From Desulfuromonadales bacterium (GTDB lineage Bacteria > Desulfobacterota > Desulfuromonadia > Desulfuromonadales > JAGXHI01), in NCBI GenBank assembly GCA_024636295.1, contig JAGXHI010000014.1, forward strand, positions 1-34,811: a DNA stretch of 34,811 bases, in the 5' to 3' direction. The position numbers and the translations under genes were made by a program. Numbering within the stretch: position 1 is the stretch's first letter; each line of letters starts with the position of its first letter. The notes below the pieces were generated by a model, which was given only the letters and a program-made list of their open reading frames with translations, searched no databases and was not told the origin of the DNA. Positions 16,047 to 25,022 of this stretch are shown here, piece by piece.

Positions 16047-19000
16047 TTATCCGTGCGCCGGGTCGGGAGTGGCGTCCAGATCATCGATCTTCTCTTCCTC
16101 CACGACCACTGCCTTCCTCTTTCGGGCGATCAGCAGATAGACGGTGGGCACTACGAAAAGAGTGAGAACGGTGCCCAGGGACATTCCTCCAACGATAACC
16201 CATCCGATCGCCTGGCGGCTTTCGGCGCCGGCGCCGTCGGCCAGGGCCAGGGGGACGGCGCCCAGCACCATGGCGCCGGTCGTCATGAGGATGGGACGCA
16301 GACGCAGGGAGGCCGATTCCATCACCGCGTCAAACTTGTTGCGCCCCTCCTCCTGAAGCTGATTGGCGAACTCGACGATGAGGATGCCGTGCTTGGTGAT
16401 CAGGCCCACCAGGGTCACCAGTCCGATCTGGCTGTAAACGTTCAGGGTGTTGCCGGTGAGATTGAGGGCCAGCAGTGCGCCGGTGACGCTCAGGGGAACG
16501 GAGAGCATGATGATGAGGGGATCGACAAAACTCTCGAACTGGGCCGCCAGCACAAGGTAGATGAAGCCCAGGGCAAGCAGGAAGGTCACATACAGGCTGG
16601 CGCTCGACTCCTTGAATTCCCGGGAAGGACCGTCATAGTCGATCACGGCGTTTGCGGGCAGTACACGGGCGGCGATTTCCTCGATCTTCGCCAGACCGTC
16701 GGAGAGGGCGAAGCCGGGCGCCAGGCTGGCGGTGATCTTGGCGGCGCGCAGCTGGCTGAAGTGGTTGAGCTCCTTGGGGGCGACCGTTTCCTCAACGCTC
16801 ACAAGGTTGGAGAGCTGGACCATCTCTGTTCCCTTGCCGCGCACGTAGATGGACGAGAGATCTGAAGGTGTGACCCTTTCGGCTTCCTCGATCTGGACCA
16901 CGACATCGTACTGTTTGCCGTCCCGCTTGAAGCGGGTCACCTGACGGCCGCCGAGCATCGTCTCCAGGGTCCGGCCGACGGTGGCGATATCCGCGCCGAC
17001 GTCCACCGTCTTCTCCCGGTCGACCTTTACGGAGAGCTGGGGTTTGTTCAGCCTCAGATCGGTATCGAGGTTCTGAAAGCCCGGCCATTTCCGGGCCTCT
17101 TCCAGGACCGCCTCGCTCATTTCCTGCAGCTCCTCGTAAGGGGCGCTGGTTTGAATGACGAGCTGCACCGGCTTGGCCAGAGAACTTTGCCCCAGGGACG
17201 CAGGATTCAGGGGAAAGGCCATGAGACCGGGAATGCCGTTGTAGAGCCGGGGCTGCATTTCCTTCACAATCTCCTGTTGTTTGCGGGTACGGTCCTCCCA
17301 TTTCTTCAGGGGCGCGAAGGAGACGATCTGCGAAACCACGGGCCGACCGGTGATAATTAAATATTTATCGACTTCCGGGATGGAGGCGTACACCTCCTCG
17401 ATCATCCGGGCGTACCGGTCCGTGTAGTCGATCGTCGAACCCTCCGGGGCGATTCCGACGCTGAGGACGAAGCCGCGGTCCTCCGTGGGGGTGAGCTCGG
17501 ATTTGAGCGTTCCGAAGAGAAACCAGGCCGCTCCGGCCACCATCAGCGCAACGGCCACAACGACCATGTTGGCCCTCAATGCCAGGCGCAGCATCTTTTT
17601 GTATCCGCTGGTCGCCGTTTCCATCGCCCTCTCGATGATATTGTAGATTTTCGAGTGGCTGGGCTGGTGGCGAAGGAGTTTTGAACACATCATGGGCGAG
17701 AGGGTCAGGGCCACGAATCCCGACACCATGACCGCGCCGGCCAGGGTCAGTGCGAATTCGGTGAACAGGCGGCCCGTACGCCCCTCCATGAAGCCGACGG
17801 GGGCGTAGACCGCGGCCAGTGTCAGAGTCATTGCCATGATCGCGAATGCGATCTCCCGGCTTCCCTTGAACGCCGCCTGAAGGGGGGACAGCCCATTCTC
17901 GATATGACGGTGGATGTTCTCCAGCATGACGATGGCGTCATCGACCACCAGTCCGATGGCCAGCACCATGGCGAGAAGAGTGATGTTGTTGATGGAAAAG
18001 CCAAAGGCGTACATGAGGCCGAAGGCCCCGACCAGTGAGACCGGAATGGTGACCAGGGGGATCAATGTCGCTCGCAGGGAGCGGAGAAAGATGAAGATGA
18101 CCAGGATGACCAGGATCACCGCCTCGCCTATGGTCTTGTATACGTTTTCGATCGAGCGTTCAATGAACACGGCGCGGTCATAGGCGACCGCGACCTTCAT
18201 TCCCTCGGGAAGCGAACTTTCAATGGCCGGCAGCGCGGCCCGAACCCCCTCGGAGATGTCCAGGGGGTTGGCTGTGGCTTGCTTCACGACCCCCAGCGTC
18301 ACCGCCGGCTTGCCCATGAAACGCACCACTGTGCGCTCGTCCCTGGCGCCCAGTTCGGCCCGGCCGATGTCCCGGAGGCGAACGAGATAACCCTCCGAAT
18401 CGCGGATGATCATCTTCTCGAACTCTTCGGGTGTGCGGAGGTCCGTTTCGGAGAGGACCGTGAATTCCCGCTCGGAAGATTCGATCCTCCCGGAAGGAAT
18501 TTCCACGTTCTGCTGCCGGAGCGCAATCTCCACGTCCTGGGGCGTGACACCGAAAGCCGCAAGGCGCGCGCGGTCGAGCCAGATCCGCATGGCGTAGCGC
18601 CTTTCTCCTAAAATCGACACGCCGGACACGCCATTGATGTTCTGCAGGCGGTCCTTGACGTATCGGTCGGCATAGTCGGTGATCTCAAGCGCCGCGTGCC
18701 TGTCAGAGGAAAACGAAAGGTAGATGGTCGGCAGGGCGTCCGCCTCCACCTTGGTGATGATCGGCTCCTCGATCTCATCGGGAAGTCGGCCGCGTACCCG
18801 CGAAACGCGATCCCGCACATCGTTGGCTGCTTCATCGGGATTGCGACTGAGGCGGAACTTGACGGTGATCTGGCTCTTTTCGGAGCGGGAAATGGAGGTA
18901 AGCAGATCGACTCCGTCGATTCCGGCCAGGCTCTCCTCCAGCGGCTGGGTGATCTGCGACTCGATGATCTCGGCAGTGGCGCCGGGATAGGCGGTTTCGA

Positions 19001-19139
19001 CCGTCACCACCGGTTCGTCGATATTGGGGTATTCGCGCACCGAGAGACGCTGGTAGCTGATCAGGCCCACGAGGATGATCACCAGGCTCAATACCGTCGC
19101 AAGTACGGGGCGTTTTATCGATAGATCGGAAATAACCAT
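16047..19139 (-). CDS. RND-family multidrug efflux pump, inner-membrane subunit
   Basis: The 1030-residue product is a full-length HAE1-type RND transporter. The proton-relay residues are visible: an Asp pair in IGLVVDDAIVMLENIHRH (TM4) and a Lys in GLITKHGILIVEFANQ (TM10). The two halves each have a large periplasmic loop with porter motifs. It works as a trimer with the adaptor encoded immediately upstream; 1 bp separates the adaptor stop from this ATG, with AAGGA inside the adaptor end. No outer-membrane channel gene follows, so a TolC-like protein encoded elsewhere is needed. Drug specificity cannot be read from sequence. Confidence 0.94.
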   Translation of the reverse strand: MVISDLSIKRPVLATVLSLVIILVGLISYQRLSVREYPNIDEPVVTVETAYPGATAEIIESQITQPLEESLAGIDGVDLLTSISRSEKSQITVKFRLSRNPDEAANDVRDRVSRVRGRLPDEIEEPIITKVEADALPTIYLSFSSDRHAALEITDYADRYVKDRLQNINGVSGVSILGERRYAMRIWLDRARLAAFGVTPQDVEIALRQQNVEIPSGRIESSEREFTVLSETDLRTPEEFEKMIIRDSEGYLVRLRDIGRAELGARDERTVVRFMGKPAVTLGVVKQATANPLDISEGVRAALPAIESSLPEGMKVAVAYDRAVFIERSIENVYKTIGEAVILVILVIFIFLRSLRATLIPLVTIPVSLVGAFGLMYAFGFSINNITLLAMVLAIGLVVDDAIVMLENIHRHIENGLSPLQAAFKGSREIAFAIMAMTLTLAAVYAPVGFMEGRTGRLFTEFALTLAGAVMVSGFVALTLSPMMCSKLLRHQPSHSKIYNIIERAMETATSGYKKMLRLALRANMVVVAVALMVAGAAWFLFGTLKSELTPTEDRGFVLSVGIAPEGSTIDYTDRYARMIEEVYASIPEVDKYLIITGRPVVSQIVSFAPLKKWEDRTRKQQEIVKEMQPRLYNGIPGLMAFPLNPASLGQSSLAKPVQLVIQTSAPYEELQEMSEAVLEEARKWPGFQNLDTDLRLNKPQLSVKVDREKTVDVGADIATVGRTLETMLGGRQVTRFKRDGKQYDVVVQIEEAERVTPSDLSSIYVRGKGTEMVQLSNLVSVEETVAPKELNHFSQLRAAKITASLAPGFALSDGLAKIEEIAARVLPANAVIDYDGPSREFKESSASLYVTFLLALGFIYLVLAAQFESFVDPLIIMLSVPLSVTGALLALNLTGNTLNVYSQIGLVTLVGLITKHGILIVEFANQLQEEGRNKFDAVMESASLRLRPILMTTGAMVLGAVPLALADGAGAESRQAIGWVIVGGMSLGTVLTLFVVPTVYLLIARKRKAVVVEEEKIDDLDATPDPAHG

Positions 19140-19140
19140 G

Positions 19141-20304
19141 TTATCCTTCGTTCTTCATCGGTTGCGTTGTGGCCACAACAGGGAGAACGGTGACGCTCAT
19201 TCCGGGCCGTACTTTGAGATGACCTGCTGTGATGATCGTATCCCCCTCCTGAACCCCTTCGAGAATCTCCACCCTGCCTTTCTGACGGATGCCCAGTTTC
19301 ACCGGAGCCTTTTCCACCTTGCCGTCCACCACTTTGTAGACGAACTGCTGATCCCCCTGGGCGAACAGCGCCTCCTCGGGAACCATCATGGCATCGGCAC
19401 GCTGCTCCAGGACCAGGGAAACACGGGCGAACATGCCAGGGCTCAGAAGCTTCTCCCTGTTGGCCAGGCGGGCTCGCAGCAGCATGCTTCGCCCCTGGGC
19501 GTCGAGCTGGGGTGCGATCGCCGTCACTGCGCCGGAAAAAGCGCCCACGGGAACGGCATCGACCGTTACCTGGAGCGCCTGCCCGACCTTCACCTGGGAA
19601 GCAAAGGCTTCCGGCACGCGGAAATCAACCTTGATCGGATCGATCGCATCGAGGGTGACGATGGGATCGCCGGGACGCAGGTAGCTGCCGGGACTCACGT
19701 TTCGCAGCCCCAATCGGCCGGCAAAGGGAGCGCGGATGACGGTCTTATCCAGGTTTGCCCTGGCAAGACGCAGCGTGGCCTCGTCCAGCTGCCATTTGAA
19801 ATAGGCTTCGTCCTTCTCGCGCTCTGAAATGGCGCGATCTTTGAGAAGGATGTCGGCCCGCTTGAAATTGGCCCTGCTGAGACCCAGGCTGGCAGCGGCA
19901 CGATCGACCTCCGCCTTCAGAACTGAATCATCGAGTCGCAACAGGACCTGGCCTGATTTTACCTTCTCACCCTCGGAAAAAGAGATTTCCGTCACCCGAC
20001 CGGCTATTTCGGTGCTGATCACCACCGATTCGTCCGACTCCAGGGTCCCTATCGCACTCAGCTCCCGGCTCAGGGACGCCACGGATACCTGTACCGCCTC
20101 CACCGGAAGTCCCTGCGGCGGTCCCGCCGGGGCAGCGTCCTTCTTCTCTGCCTCGGCAATGGAAGAATCAAGGGAGAAAACCAGCAGACCCACCATCAGG
20201 AGGCCCATTATCCCGGCCGGCCAGAGGAACTTGATCCAGCGTTTATGCGGCATGTTCTTCCTTGACGGTTCCTTCTGCTCGCGAAGTTCGGTCATATTAA
20301 TCAT
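19141..20304 (-). CDS. RND efflux periplasmic adaptor subunit (membrane-fusion protein)
   Basis: The 387-residue protein has an N-terminal membrane segment at about residues 25-45 rather than a lipobox. The lipoyl/barrel-sandwich halves follow (GTLESDESVVISTEIAGRV and VIRAPFAGRLGLRNVSPG), flanking a short alpha-hairpin rich in Ala, Arg and Glu (about 130-185). The beta-barrel and membrane-proximal domains end at about residue 370. It bridges the inner-membrane pump and an outer-membrane channel. The start is preceded by GGAAAG. It sits 38 bp after tetR and 1 bp before the pump gene. Confidence 0.92.
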   Translation of the reverse strand: MINMTELREQKEPSRKNMPHKRWIKFLWPAGIMGLLMVGLLVFSLDSSIAEAEKKDAAPAGPPQGLPVEAVQVSVASLSRELSAIGTLESDESVVISTEIAGRVTEISFSEGEKVKSGQVLLRLDDSVLKAEVDRAAASLGLSRANFKRADILLKDRAISEREKDEAYFKWQLDEATLRLARANLDKTVIRAPFAGRLGLRNVSPGSYLRPGDPIVTLDAIDPIKVDFRVPEAFASQVKVGQALQVTVDAVPVGAFSGAVTAIAPQLDAQGRSMLLRARLANREKLLSPGMFARVSLVLEQRADAMMVPEEALFAQGDQQFVYKVVDGKVEKAPVKLGIRQKGRVEILEGVQEGDTIITAGHLKVRPGMSVTVLPVVATTQPMKNEG

Positions 20305-20342
20305 TCACTTTCCATGGCGTGAAAATCCACGCTATCAGTTTT

Positions 20343-20912
20343 TTATCGTTTCAAACCGTTCCAGGAGCCCTCGACGGTAAGACGGATCATCTCTTCATCC
20401 ACCACCAGATTGCGATAGATATTCTCTCTGGCCAGGGCGACAATCGGGCCGATCGCCAGTGCATGGAGAACGGAGATGTCCACATCCCTGACCATCTGCT
20501 CGGCCCGGGCCGTCGCAAGGAGTTGTCGGACGGTTTCATTCTCCTCCGGAGCGGCGGAATCGTCCTCCACGGAAAAGGGAGAGAAATAATATTGCTCCAT
20601 GAATCTGAATTCCAGAGGGTTGTCGAGAAACAGGCGGAGCAGCTGCGACATCACCCGCATGAAGCGTTCGCGCACCGGCAGCTCGGCTGGCGCATCGGCG
20701 AAGACCAGGGCTTTTGTTCGCTCGCTCACCTCTCGGTAGAGTTCGCGGATAAGTTCATCCTTGTCCTTGAAATAACGGTAGATGGAACCTACCCCGACGC
20801 CCGCCTGCCGGGCAATGAGCGAGGTGGGCGCGCCATGAAATCCATTTTCGGCCATCAGCTCCAGGGCTGCCTTGAAGAGGGCGGAACGTTTGTCCAAAGT
20901 ACGGTTTGCCAT
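20343..20912 (-). CDS. TetR/AcrR-family transcriptional repressor
   Basis: The 189-residue protein has the TetR N-terminal helix-turn-helix (about residues 8-55): ALFKAALELMAENGFHG, then TSLIARQAGVGVGSIYRYFKDK with the typical YRYF recognition helix end. The C-terminal helical domain is the ligand-binding part. It is first in an operon with the RND adaptor and pump, and so probably represses its own operon until an effector binds. GGAGA precedes the ATG. The effector is unknown. Confidence 0.92.
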   Translation of the reverse strand: MANRTLDKRSALFKAALELMAENGFHGAPTSLIARQAGVGVGSIYRYFKDKDELIRELYREVSERTKALVFADAPAELPVRERFMRVMSQLLRLFLDNPLEFRFMEQYYFSPFSVEDDSAAPEENETVRQLLATARAEQMVRDVDISVLHALAIGPIVALARENIYRNLVVDEEMIRLTVEGSWNGLKR

Positions 20913-20926
20913 GATTCTCCACGGAG

Positions 20927-20936
20927 TGAGCGTTCA
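20927..20936. promoter_or_regulatory. Candidate TetR operator
   Basis: TGAGCGTTCA is a near-perfect 10-bp palindrome (8 of 10 positions symmetric). It falls at the predicted transcription start of the tetR-RND operon and just before the tetR ribosome-binding site. Autorepressing TetR-family proteins usually bind palindromes in this position. The assignment rests on position and symmetry only. Confidence 0.35.
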
Positions 20937-20943
20937 GTCCGAA

Positions 20944-20972
20944 ACTATGTTTGAAAATCGTCAATATGTCAA
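20944..20972 (-). promoter_or_regulatory. Strong sigma-70-type promoter of the tetR-RND efflux operon
   Basis: On the minus strand a perfect TTGACA (complement of 20967-20972) is followed after exactly 17 bp by CATAGT (complement of 20944-20949). Transcription should begin near 20937, about 25 nt before the tetR ATG. Confidence 0.75.
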
Positions 20973-21124
20973 GAGGGAACAGAGAGAAAATGAAAGGGGG
21001 AGGCGCAGAATACGTCCTCCGAAAGGGGGGGGCGGGCGGGTGGTTGCCGCTCTATCTCAAAGACATTTACCCGAGCGCCTTCGGTCCCAGCATGAAGAGA
21101 TCGCAGGGCAGGCTCAAGGGATTA

Positions 21125-22507
21125 TTACAAAACCGTGTTCTCCATTTTTTTCAGCCTGGCTTCAGTGCGTGCCAGGGCGCGGTCAAGAAGCTCCAGCAGT
21201 TCCTTGATCTCCTTCCGGGTGACGATCAGGGGCGGGGCCACCATGATGTGATCCCCCCGGAGGCCTTTTATCGGACGGCGGGGATAGACGATCAGCCCTT
21301 CGTCGTAAGCTTCATCGGTCAGAATAAAGTGCGCGTTCCAGGCGGGGGGAAAGGGTTCGCGAGTTTTGCGGTCGCTCACCAGTTCAATAGCCTGAAGCAG
21401 TCCCTTCCCTCTGACCTGGCCGATAATTTCATATTTTTTCTTCAATCGTTCCAGACCGTTTTTCAGGGTCTGTCCCATGATGGCGGCGTTTTCAGGAAGC
21501 CGGTTCTCCACGATGACGTCGAGTACCTCAAGACCCACGGCGCAGCCCATTGGGTTGCCCGCCAAAGTATGTCCATGGGAAAATCCTCCGTTTTCGAGCA
21601 TTTCCTCCACGTACTCGGTGCGGGCGGCAATGCCTCCCAGAGGATAATATCCGGATGTCATTCCCTTGGACATCACCACGATATCGGCTTCCACATTCCA
21701 GTGTTCGCAGGCAAAGAGGCTTCCGGTGCGGCCAAAACCTGTCATGACCTCATCGAGGATGAGGAAAACCCCGTACTTTCGGCAGATGTGCTGGATAATG
21801 CTGAAGTAGTCCTTTGGCGGCACCAGCGCCCCTGTGCTGGCGCCGCCGATCGGCTCGACGACAAAGCCGGCGATGCTGTCGGGACCTTCCTCCTGAATGG
21901 TTTTTTCCAACGCCCAGGCGCATTCCAGGTTGCAGGTCGAACGGTGGTGGTAGGGACAGCGGTAACAGTACGGAGAAGGTATTTTGGGACGGGAGTGGAT
22001 CATGGGCCGGAAGGGGATTTCCAGCGGAGAATAGGAGGTCAGCGAAAGCGCGCCCAAGGTCGAGCCGTGGTAGGACGGGGTCCGGCTTATGAACTGGTGA
22101 CGGGATTTTTCGCCTCGGTTGAAGAAGTACTGCCGACACAGCTTCATTGCCGATTCCACCGCCTCGGAGCCGCTTGAAACGAAGAAGATCCTCTGCAGGT
22201 GAGGGGGGAGATGCTCCGCGAGGCTGGCGGCATACCGGTGGGCGGGCTCGTTTTCGAACTGGGTGCGATAGGCGAAAACCGCCCGACGCGCCTGGTCGGC
22301 GAGACGGTTCGCCACCCGGAAATTGCCATGGCCGATATTGCAGTTGACCGCCCCGGAGCTTCCGTCGAGGTATTTCTTTCCGGTATGATCCCAGATGTAA
22401 ATGCCTTCGGCCCTATCGATAAACGGCAGTTTCCTGCGCGTCTGATAAAATAGATAATCGGTATGAAACGCTTCAAGTTTTTCCATCGGTACGGATTCGT
22501 ATTTCAT
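21125..22507 (-). CDS. Class III PLP-dependent aminotransferase
   Basis: This is a 460-residue fold-type I aminotransferase of the ornithine/omega-amino-acid group. Seen are the phosphate-binding SSGSEAVESA (111-120), YHGSTLGALS, the cofactor Asp252 in LILDEVMTGFGRTG, and the Schiff-base Lys281 in VMSKGMTSGYYPLGG. HGHTLAGNPMGCAVG follows, typical of the class. A cysteine cluster C181-x2-C184-x7-C192-x3-C196 occurs in the middle. These enzymes move an amino group from an omega-amino compound or diamine to a keto acid; the substrate is not evident. GTGGAGCGG precedes the ATG. It seems monocistronic, and no biosynthetic partner is adjacent. Confidence 0.9.
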   Translation of the reverse strand: MKYESVPMEKLEAFHTDYLFYQTRRKLPFIDRAEGIYIWDHTGKKYLDGSSGAVNCNIGHGNFRVANRLADQARRAVFAYRTQFENEPAHRYAASLAEHLPPHLQRIFFVSSGSEAVESAMKLCRQYFFNRGEKSRHQFISRTPSYHGSTLGALSLTSYSPLEIPFRPMIHSRPKIPSPYCYRCPYHHRSTCNLECAWALEKTIQEEGPDSIAGFVVEPIGGASTGALVPPKDYFSIIQHICRKYGVFLILDEVMTGFGRTGSLFACEHWNVEADIVVMSKGMTSGYYPLGGIAARTEYVEEMLENGGFSHGHTLAGNPMGCAVGLEVLDVIVENRLPENAAIMGQTLKNGLERLKKKYEIIGQVRGKGLLQAIELVSDRKTREPFPPAWNAHFILTDEAYDEGLIVYPRRPIKGLRGDHIMVAPPLIVTRKEIKELLELLDRALARTEARLKKMENTVL

Positions 22508-22994
22508 GCGTCCGCTCCACTGTTTGGCGGTTGATCGGCTCCCGGTAAAATGTTTTCAGGAATTATCGTTGTACTTTTCGCGAACTGTCATTTTTCAGGC
22601 GATCCGATTTGTGTAAAAAATAATCGTTATCCACCTGGCTCAAGTAAGCCATTAATGGAGAACTCTTTGGTCTAATGAAGCCAGCTAGCAGCCCGATAAA
22701 ATATTCTTTTGAAAATACGTCCGGATGGTTCTGACGCGATAGATTGTCGTATATATTTCGCGTGGAGAATTCCTCTGGGATTATTTGGATGAAGGGGTAA
22801 AGGTCAAATAATCATAACCCGAAGCTAACAGAATTTAAGAAGAATTCAAACGAAAAAGGTAAAATACCCCGCATCTGCTTTACATACCCTTCAGCTCTTG
22901 GGAAATTCGGATTTTTCTGGCATATTGGTTAATGAGGTTGATGAATTTATACGGACTACGTCTCAAGAGGTTGAGATTTCTATAAAGGCTGCCA
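22508..22994. promoter_or_regulatory. AT-rich divergent regulatory region with two inverted repeats
   Basis: These 487 bp separate the divergent aminotransferase and sigma-54 activator genes and hold no supported gene. A 9-bp perfect inverted repeat GATTATTTG (22779-22787) / CAAATAATC (22805-22813) has a 17-nt centre. A second, TCTCAA-GAGG-TTGAGA (22961-22976), sits just upstream of the activator ribosome-binding site. No sigma-54 promoter with correct GG/GC spacing was found. The base composition is clearly more AT-rich than the surroundings. Confidence 0.5.
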
Positions 22995-24446
22995 GTGGCA
23001 CAGAAATCGGAAAATAATCATCATATTCTTCCGGCACCGATCCCCGATCTGGTGGTTGAAAATCGTACAGGCGAATGGCGTGTTCTGCGACTGGCCCCCC
23101 GACTCGCCCATCTTGCCGGGGTGTCTCCGGAGGACGCCCGGGGGCGCAGCCTGGATCGGGTGTTCCGTGGTACCGCTCCGCCGTTGTCAGAGCTGGCTTC
23201 CGAGGTCGACTCGCGCGAAAGATCCCTGGATGGGATTCATGTGCGGTTTCCCGGAGAGGAGAGGCGCCTTCTGTATGCGGAAATTCGTCCAGGCGGACTC
23301 ACGGAAGATTATAAGGGACGGATGGTGACCTTTGTCTTCCGCGCACGGGAGGCGACGGCGGAGAAGGTGTCTTTCAGGGGAATCGTGGGAGTCGGACCCG
23401 GCATCCGCGAAGTTTTCAGGAAGATCACCCTTTACGCCCCATCCGATGCTTCGGTAGTGATTACAGGGGAAACCGGCGCCGGCAAGGAACTGGTGGCCCG
23501 GGCTCTGCATGAAGGCAGTCCTCGAAATCGTTTTCCTTTCGTGGCTGTGAACTGTTCCGCAATTTCGGAGGAGCTTCTGGAGTCGGAGCTGTTCGGTCAT
23601 GAAAAGGGAGCCTTCACCGGGGCGGTGAGGACCCACCGCGGCCGTTTTGAACGCGCGAACCTGGGGACCTTGTTTCTTGATGAGATCGGCGATATGCCTC
23701 TTTATACACAGTCAAAGCTTCTGCGGGTGCTGGAGGAAGGACGAATAGAGCGGGTTGGCGCCGAAGAGGAGCATCGGGTGGATGTCCGAGTGGTCTGCGC
23801 CACGAATATTCCCCTTGAGCAGGCAGTGGGCCGGGGAAGATTCAGGGCCGATCTCTATCACCGCCTGTCCGTCCTGCGCATTCATATCCCTCCCCTTCGG
23901 GAACGGCCGGAGGACATTCCCCTGCTCGTAGAGCATTTTCTGGCTCATTTCAGCCGAAAATACAGTCGGCGTATCGAGCGTCTGACACCGGAGGCGCTCT
24001 CGCTCCTTCAATCTTACCTGTGGCCGGGCAATGTCCGGGAGCTGCGCAACGTCCTTGAGCGAGTTTACATAGAAACCCAGGCCGAGGTCATCGGCGCCCG
24101 GGCGTTTACCGAGTGGATTCGCGAACGGCAGGATTTTACGCCCGGGGACTGGGGGCTCGAGTCCCTGGAGAGACGGCGGGTCGAACCCGTGGTTCCGCCT
24201 TATCCGCTCTATTCCGCATCCCTCCTGAACAGTGGAAAGGGCATTCTCGAGATCGAAACTCTGTCCGGCAAAAGCCGCTCCACCCGCCCTGCCGGACTGA
24301 ACAAGGAGAAGATCCGCCGTGCCTATGATGCCGCCGGAGGCAATATCGCAGGCGCCGCGCGCCTGTTGGGTGTGCATCGAGCAACTTTGTACCGTTATCT
24401 GGAAAAGCTGGGACTGAGCCGCGAAGACCTGAGGAAAGGCTTATGA
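22995..24446 (+). CDS. Sigma-54-dependent transcriptional activator with N-terminal PAS-like domain
   Basis: The 483-residue product from the GTG at 22995 has an N-terminal PAS-like sensory domain (about 15-118). The AAA+ sigma-54 interaction domain follows (about 128-365), with Walker A GETGAGKE at 158-165, the sigma-54 contact loop GAFTGA at 205-210, Walker B LFLDEIGDMP, and RPEDIPLLVEHFL. A Fis-type helix-turn-helix ends the protein (about 440-475, GGNIAGAARLLGVHRATLYRYLEKLGL). There is no receiver domain, so it is not a classic two-component partner and probably senses a ligand through the PAS-like region. The GTG start follows AAAGG. An ATG-initiated alternative was not seen in this frame before the domain. 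Targets are unknown; the divergent aminotransferase is one candidate. Confidence 0.9.
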   Translation: MAQKSENNHHILPAPIPDLVVENRTGEWRVLRLAPRLAHLAGVSPEDARGRSLDRVFRGTAPPLSELASEVDSRERSLDGIHVRFPGEERRLLYAEIRPGGLTEDYKGRMVTFVFRAREATAEKVSFRGIVGVGPGIREVFRKITLYAPSDASVVITGETGAGKELVARALHEGSPRNRFPFVAVNCSAISEELLESELFGHEKGAFTGAVRTHRGRFERANLGTLFLDEIGDMPLYTQSKLLRVLEEGRIERVGAEEEHRVDVRVVCATNIPLEQAVGRGRFRADLYHRLSVLRIHIPPLRERPEDIPLLVEHFLAHFSRKYSRRIERLTPEALSLLQSYLWPGNVRELRNVLERVYIETQAEVIGARAFTEWIRERQDFTPGDWGLESLERRRVEPVVPPYPLYSASLLNSGKGILEIETLSGKSRSTRPAGLNKEKIRRAYDAAGGNIAGAARLLGVHRATLYRYLEKLGLSREDLRKGL

Positions 24447-24578
24447 AAGAAATTTTTTCTGCGTGTCGATTTTTGCTTGTGTTTTTTTTCTTGGGATGAT
24501 AAAAGCGATGGAACATAAAGAGCGTTTGTGCAGAACAATTTAGTTGCCGGACAGTTACACTGCCAGTCAGTTAGAGAG

Positions 24579-24613
24579 AACCGCACAGACCAATGAGGCT
24601 GAGCGGTTTTTTT
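24579..24613 (+). terminator. Terminator-like hairpin in the cold-shock gene leader
   Basis: AACCGC (24579-24584) pairs with GCGGTT (24603-24608), with an inner CAG/CTG extension across an A-A mismatch, and runs straight into TTTTTTT (24607-24613). It has the form of an intrinsic terminator, yet lies 64 bp before the cold-shock gene start. It could end transcripts from upstream, release a short RNA, or act as a temperature-sensitive attenuator in the leader. Confidence 0.65.
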
Positions 24614-24677
24614 GTTGGACGTCCGGCTCTGCCAAACAACACAAGTCCCGAAAGGGAGCGCAAAAGGAGCAAAGCAC

Positions 24678-24878
24678 ATGGCAAAAGGTACAGTTAAATG
24701 GTTTAATGACGCCAAAGGTTTCGGGTTCATCCAGCAGGATGACGGTCCGGACGTATTCGTCCATTTTTCGGCAATTCAGGGCGACGGTTTCAAGTCCCTT
24801 GCCGAAGGAGACCGGGTCGAGTTTGATGTAACCCAAGGACAGAAGGGCCCTCAGTCCTCCAACGTTCGCAGGATCTGA
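24678..24878 (+). CDS. Cold-shock protein, CspA family
   Basis: The 66-residue protein is a single cold-shock domain. RNP1 (KGFGFIQQ) and RNP2 (VFVHFSAI) are both intact, and the length is normal for the family. It binds single-stranded RNA or DNA and unfolds mRNA structures. I start at the ATG at 24678, preceded by AAAAGGAGC. A longer frame from 24612 would add 22 residues overlapping the leader hairpin tail. It is followed by its own terminator, so it is monocistronic. Confidence 0.96.
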   Translation: MAKGTVKWFNDAKGFGFIQQDDGPDVFVHFSAIQGDGFKSLAEGDRVEFDVTQGQKGPQSSNVRRI

Positions 24879-24903
24879 GGTTAATTCGCTGTAGATTCAA
24901 AAA

Positions 24904-24932
24904 GCTCCGGAGATTTCTCCGGGGCTTTTTTT
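24904..24932 (+). terminator. Intrinsic terminator after the cold-shock gene
   Basis: A 9-bp stem (24904-24912 with 24917-24925, one G-T pair), a loop ATTT, and a seven-T tail at 24926-24932 follow the stop codon by 25 bp. A-rich sequence before the stem could make it work in both directions. Confidence 0.9.
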
Positions 24933-25022
24933 CTGCCCCCTCAATTATCCCTTCTTTTCCGCTTCTTCCTTTTCTCCGGTCGTGGTGTTTGCGACACTTT
25001 CTCTTCTTCTCCTGATGATTTC

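Noticed and set aside
22915..23000. Sigma-54 promoter (CTGGCATATTGG and GTGGCAC) before the activator gene
   Set aside because: The GG and GC elements are not at the required 10-nt spacing in either candidate; the second overlaps the coding start.
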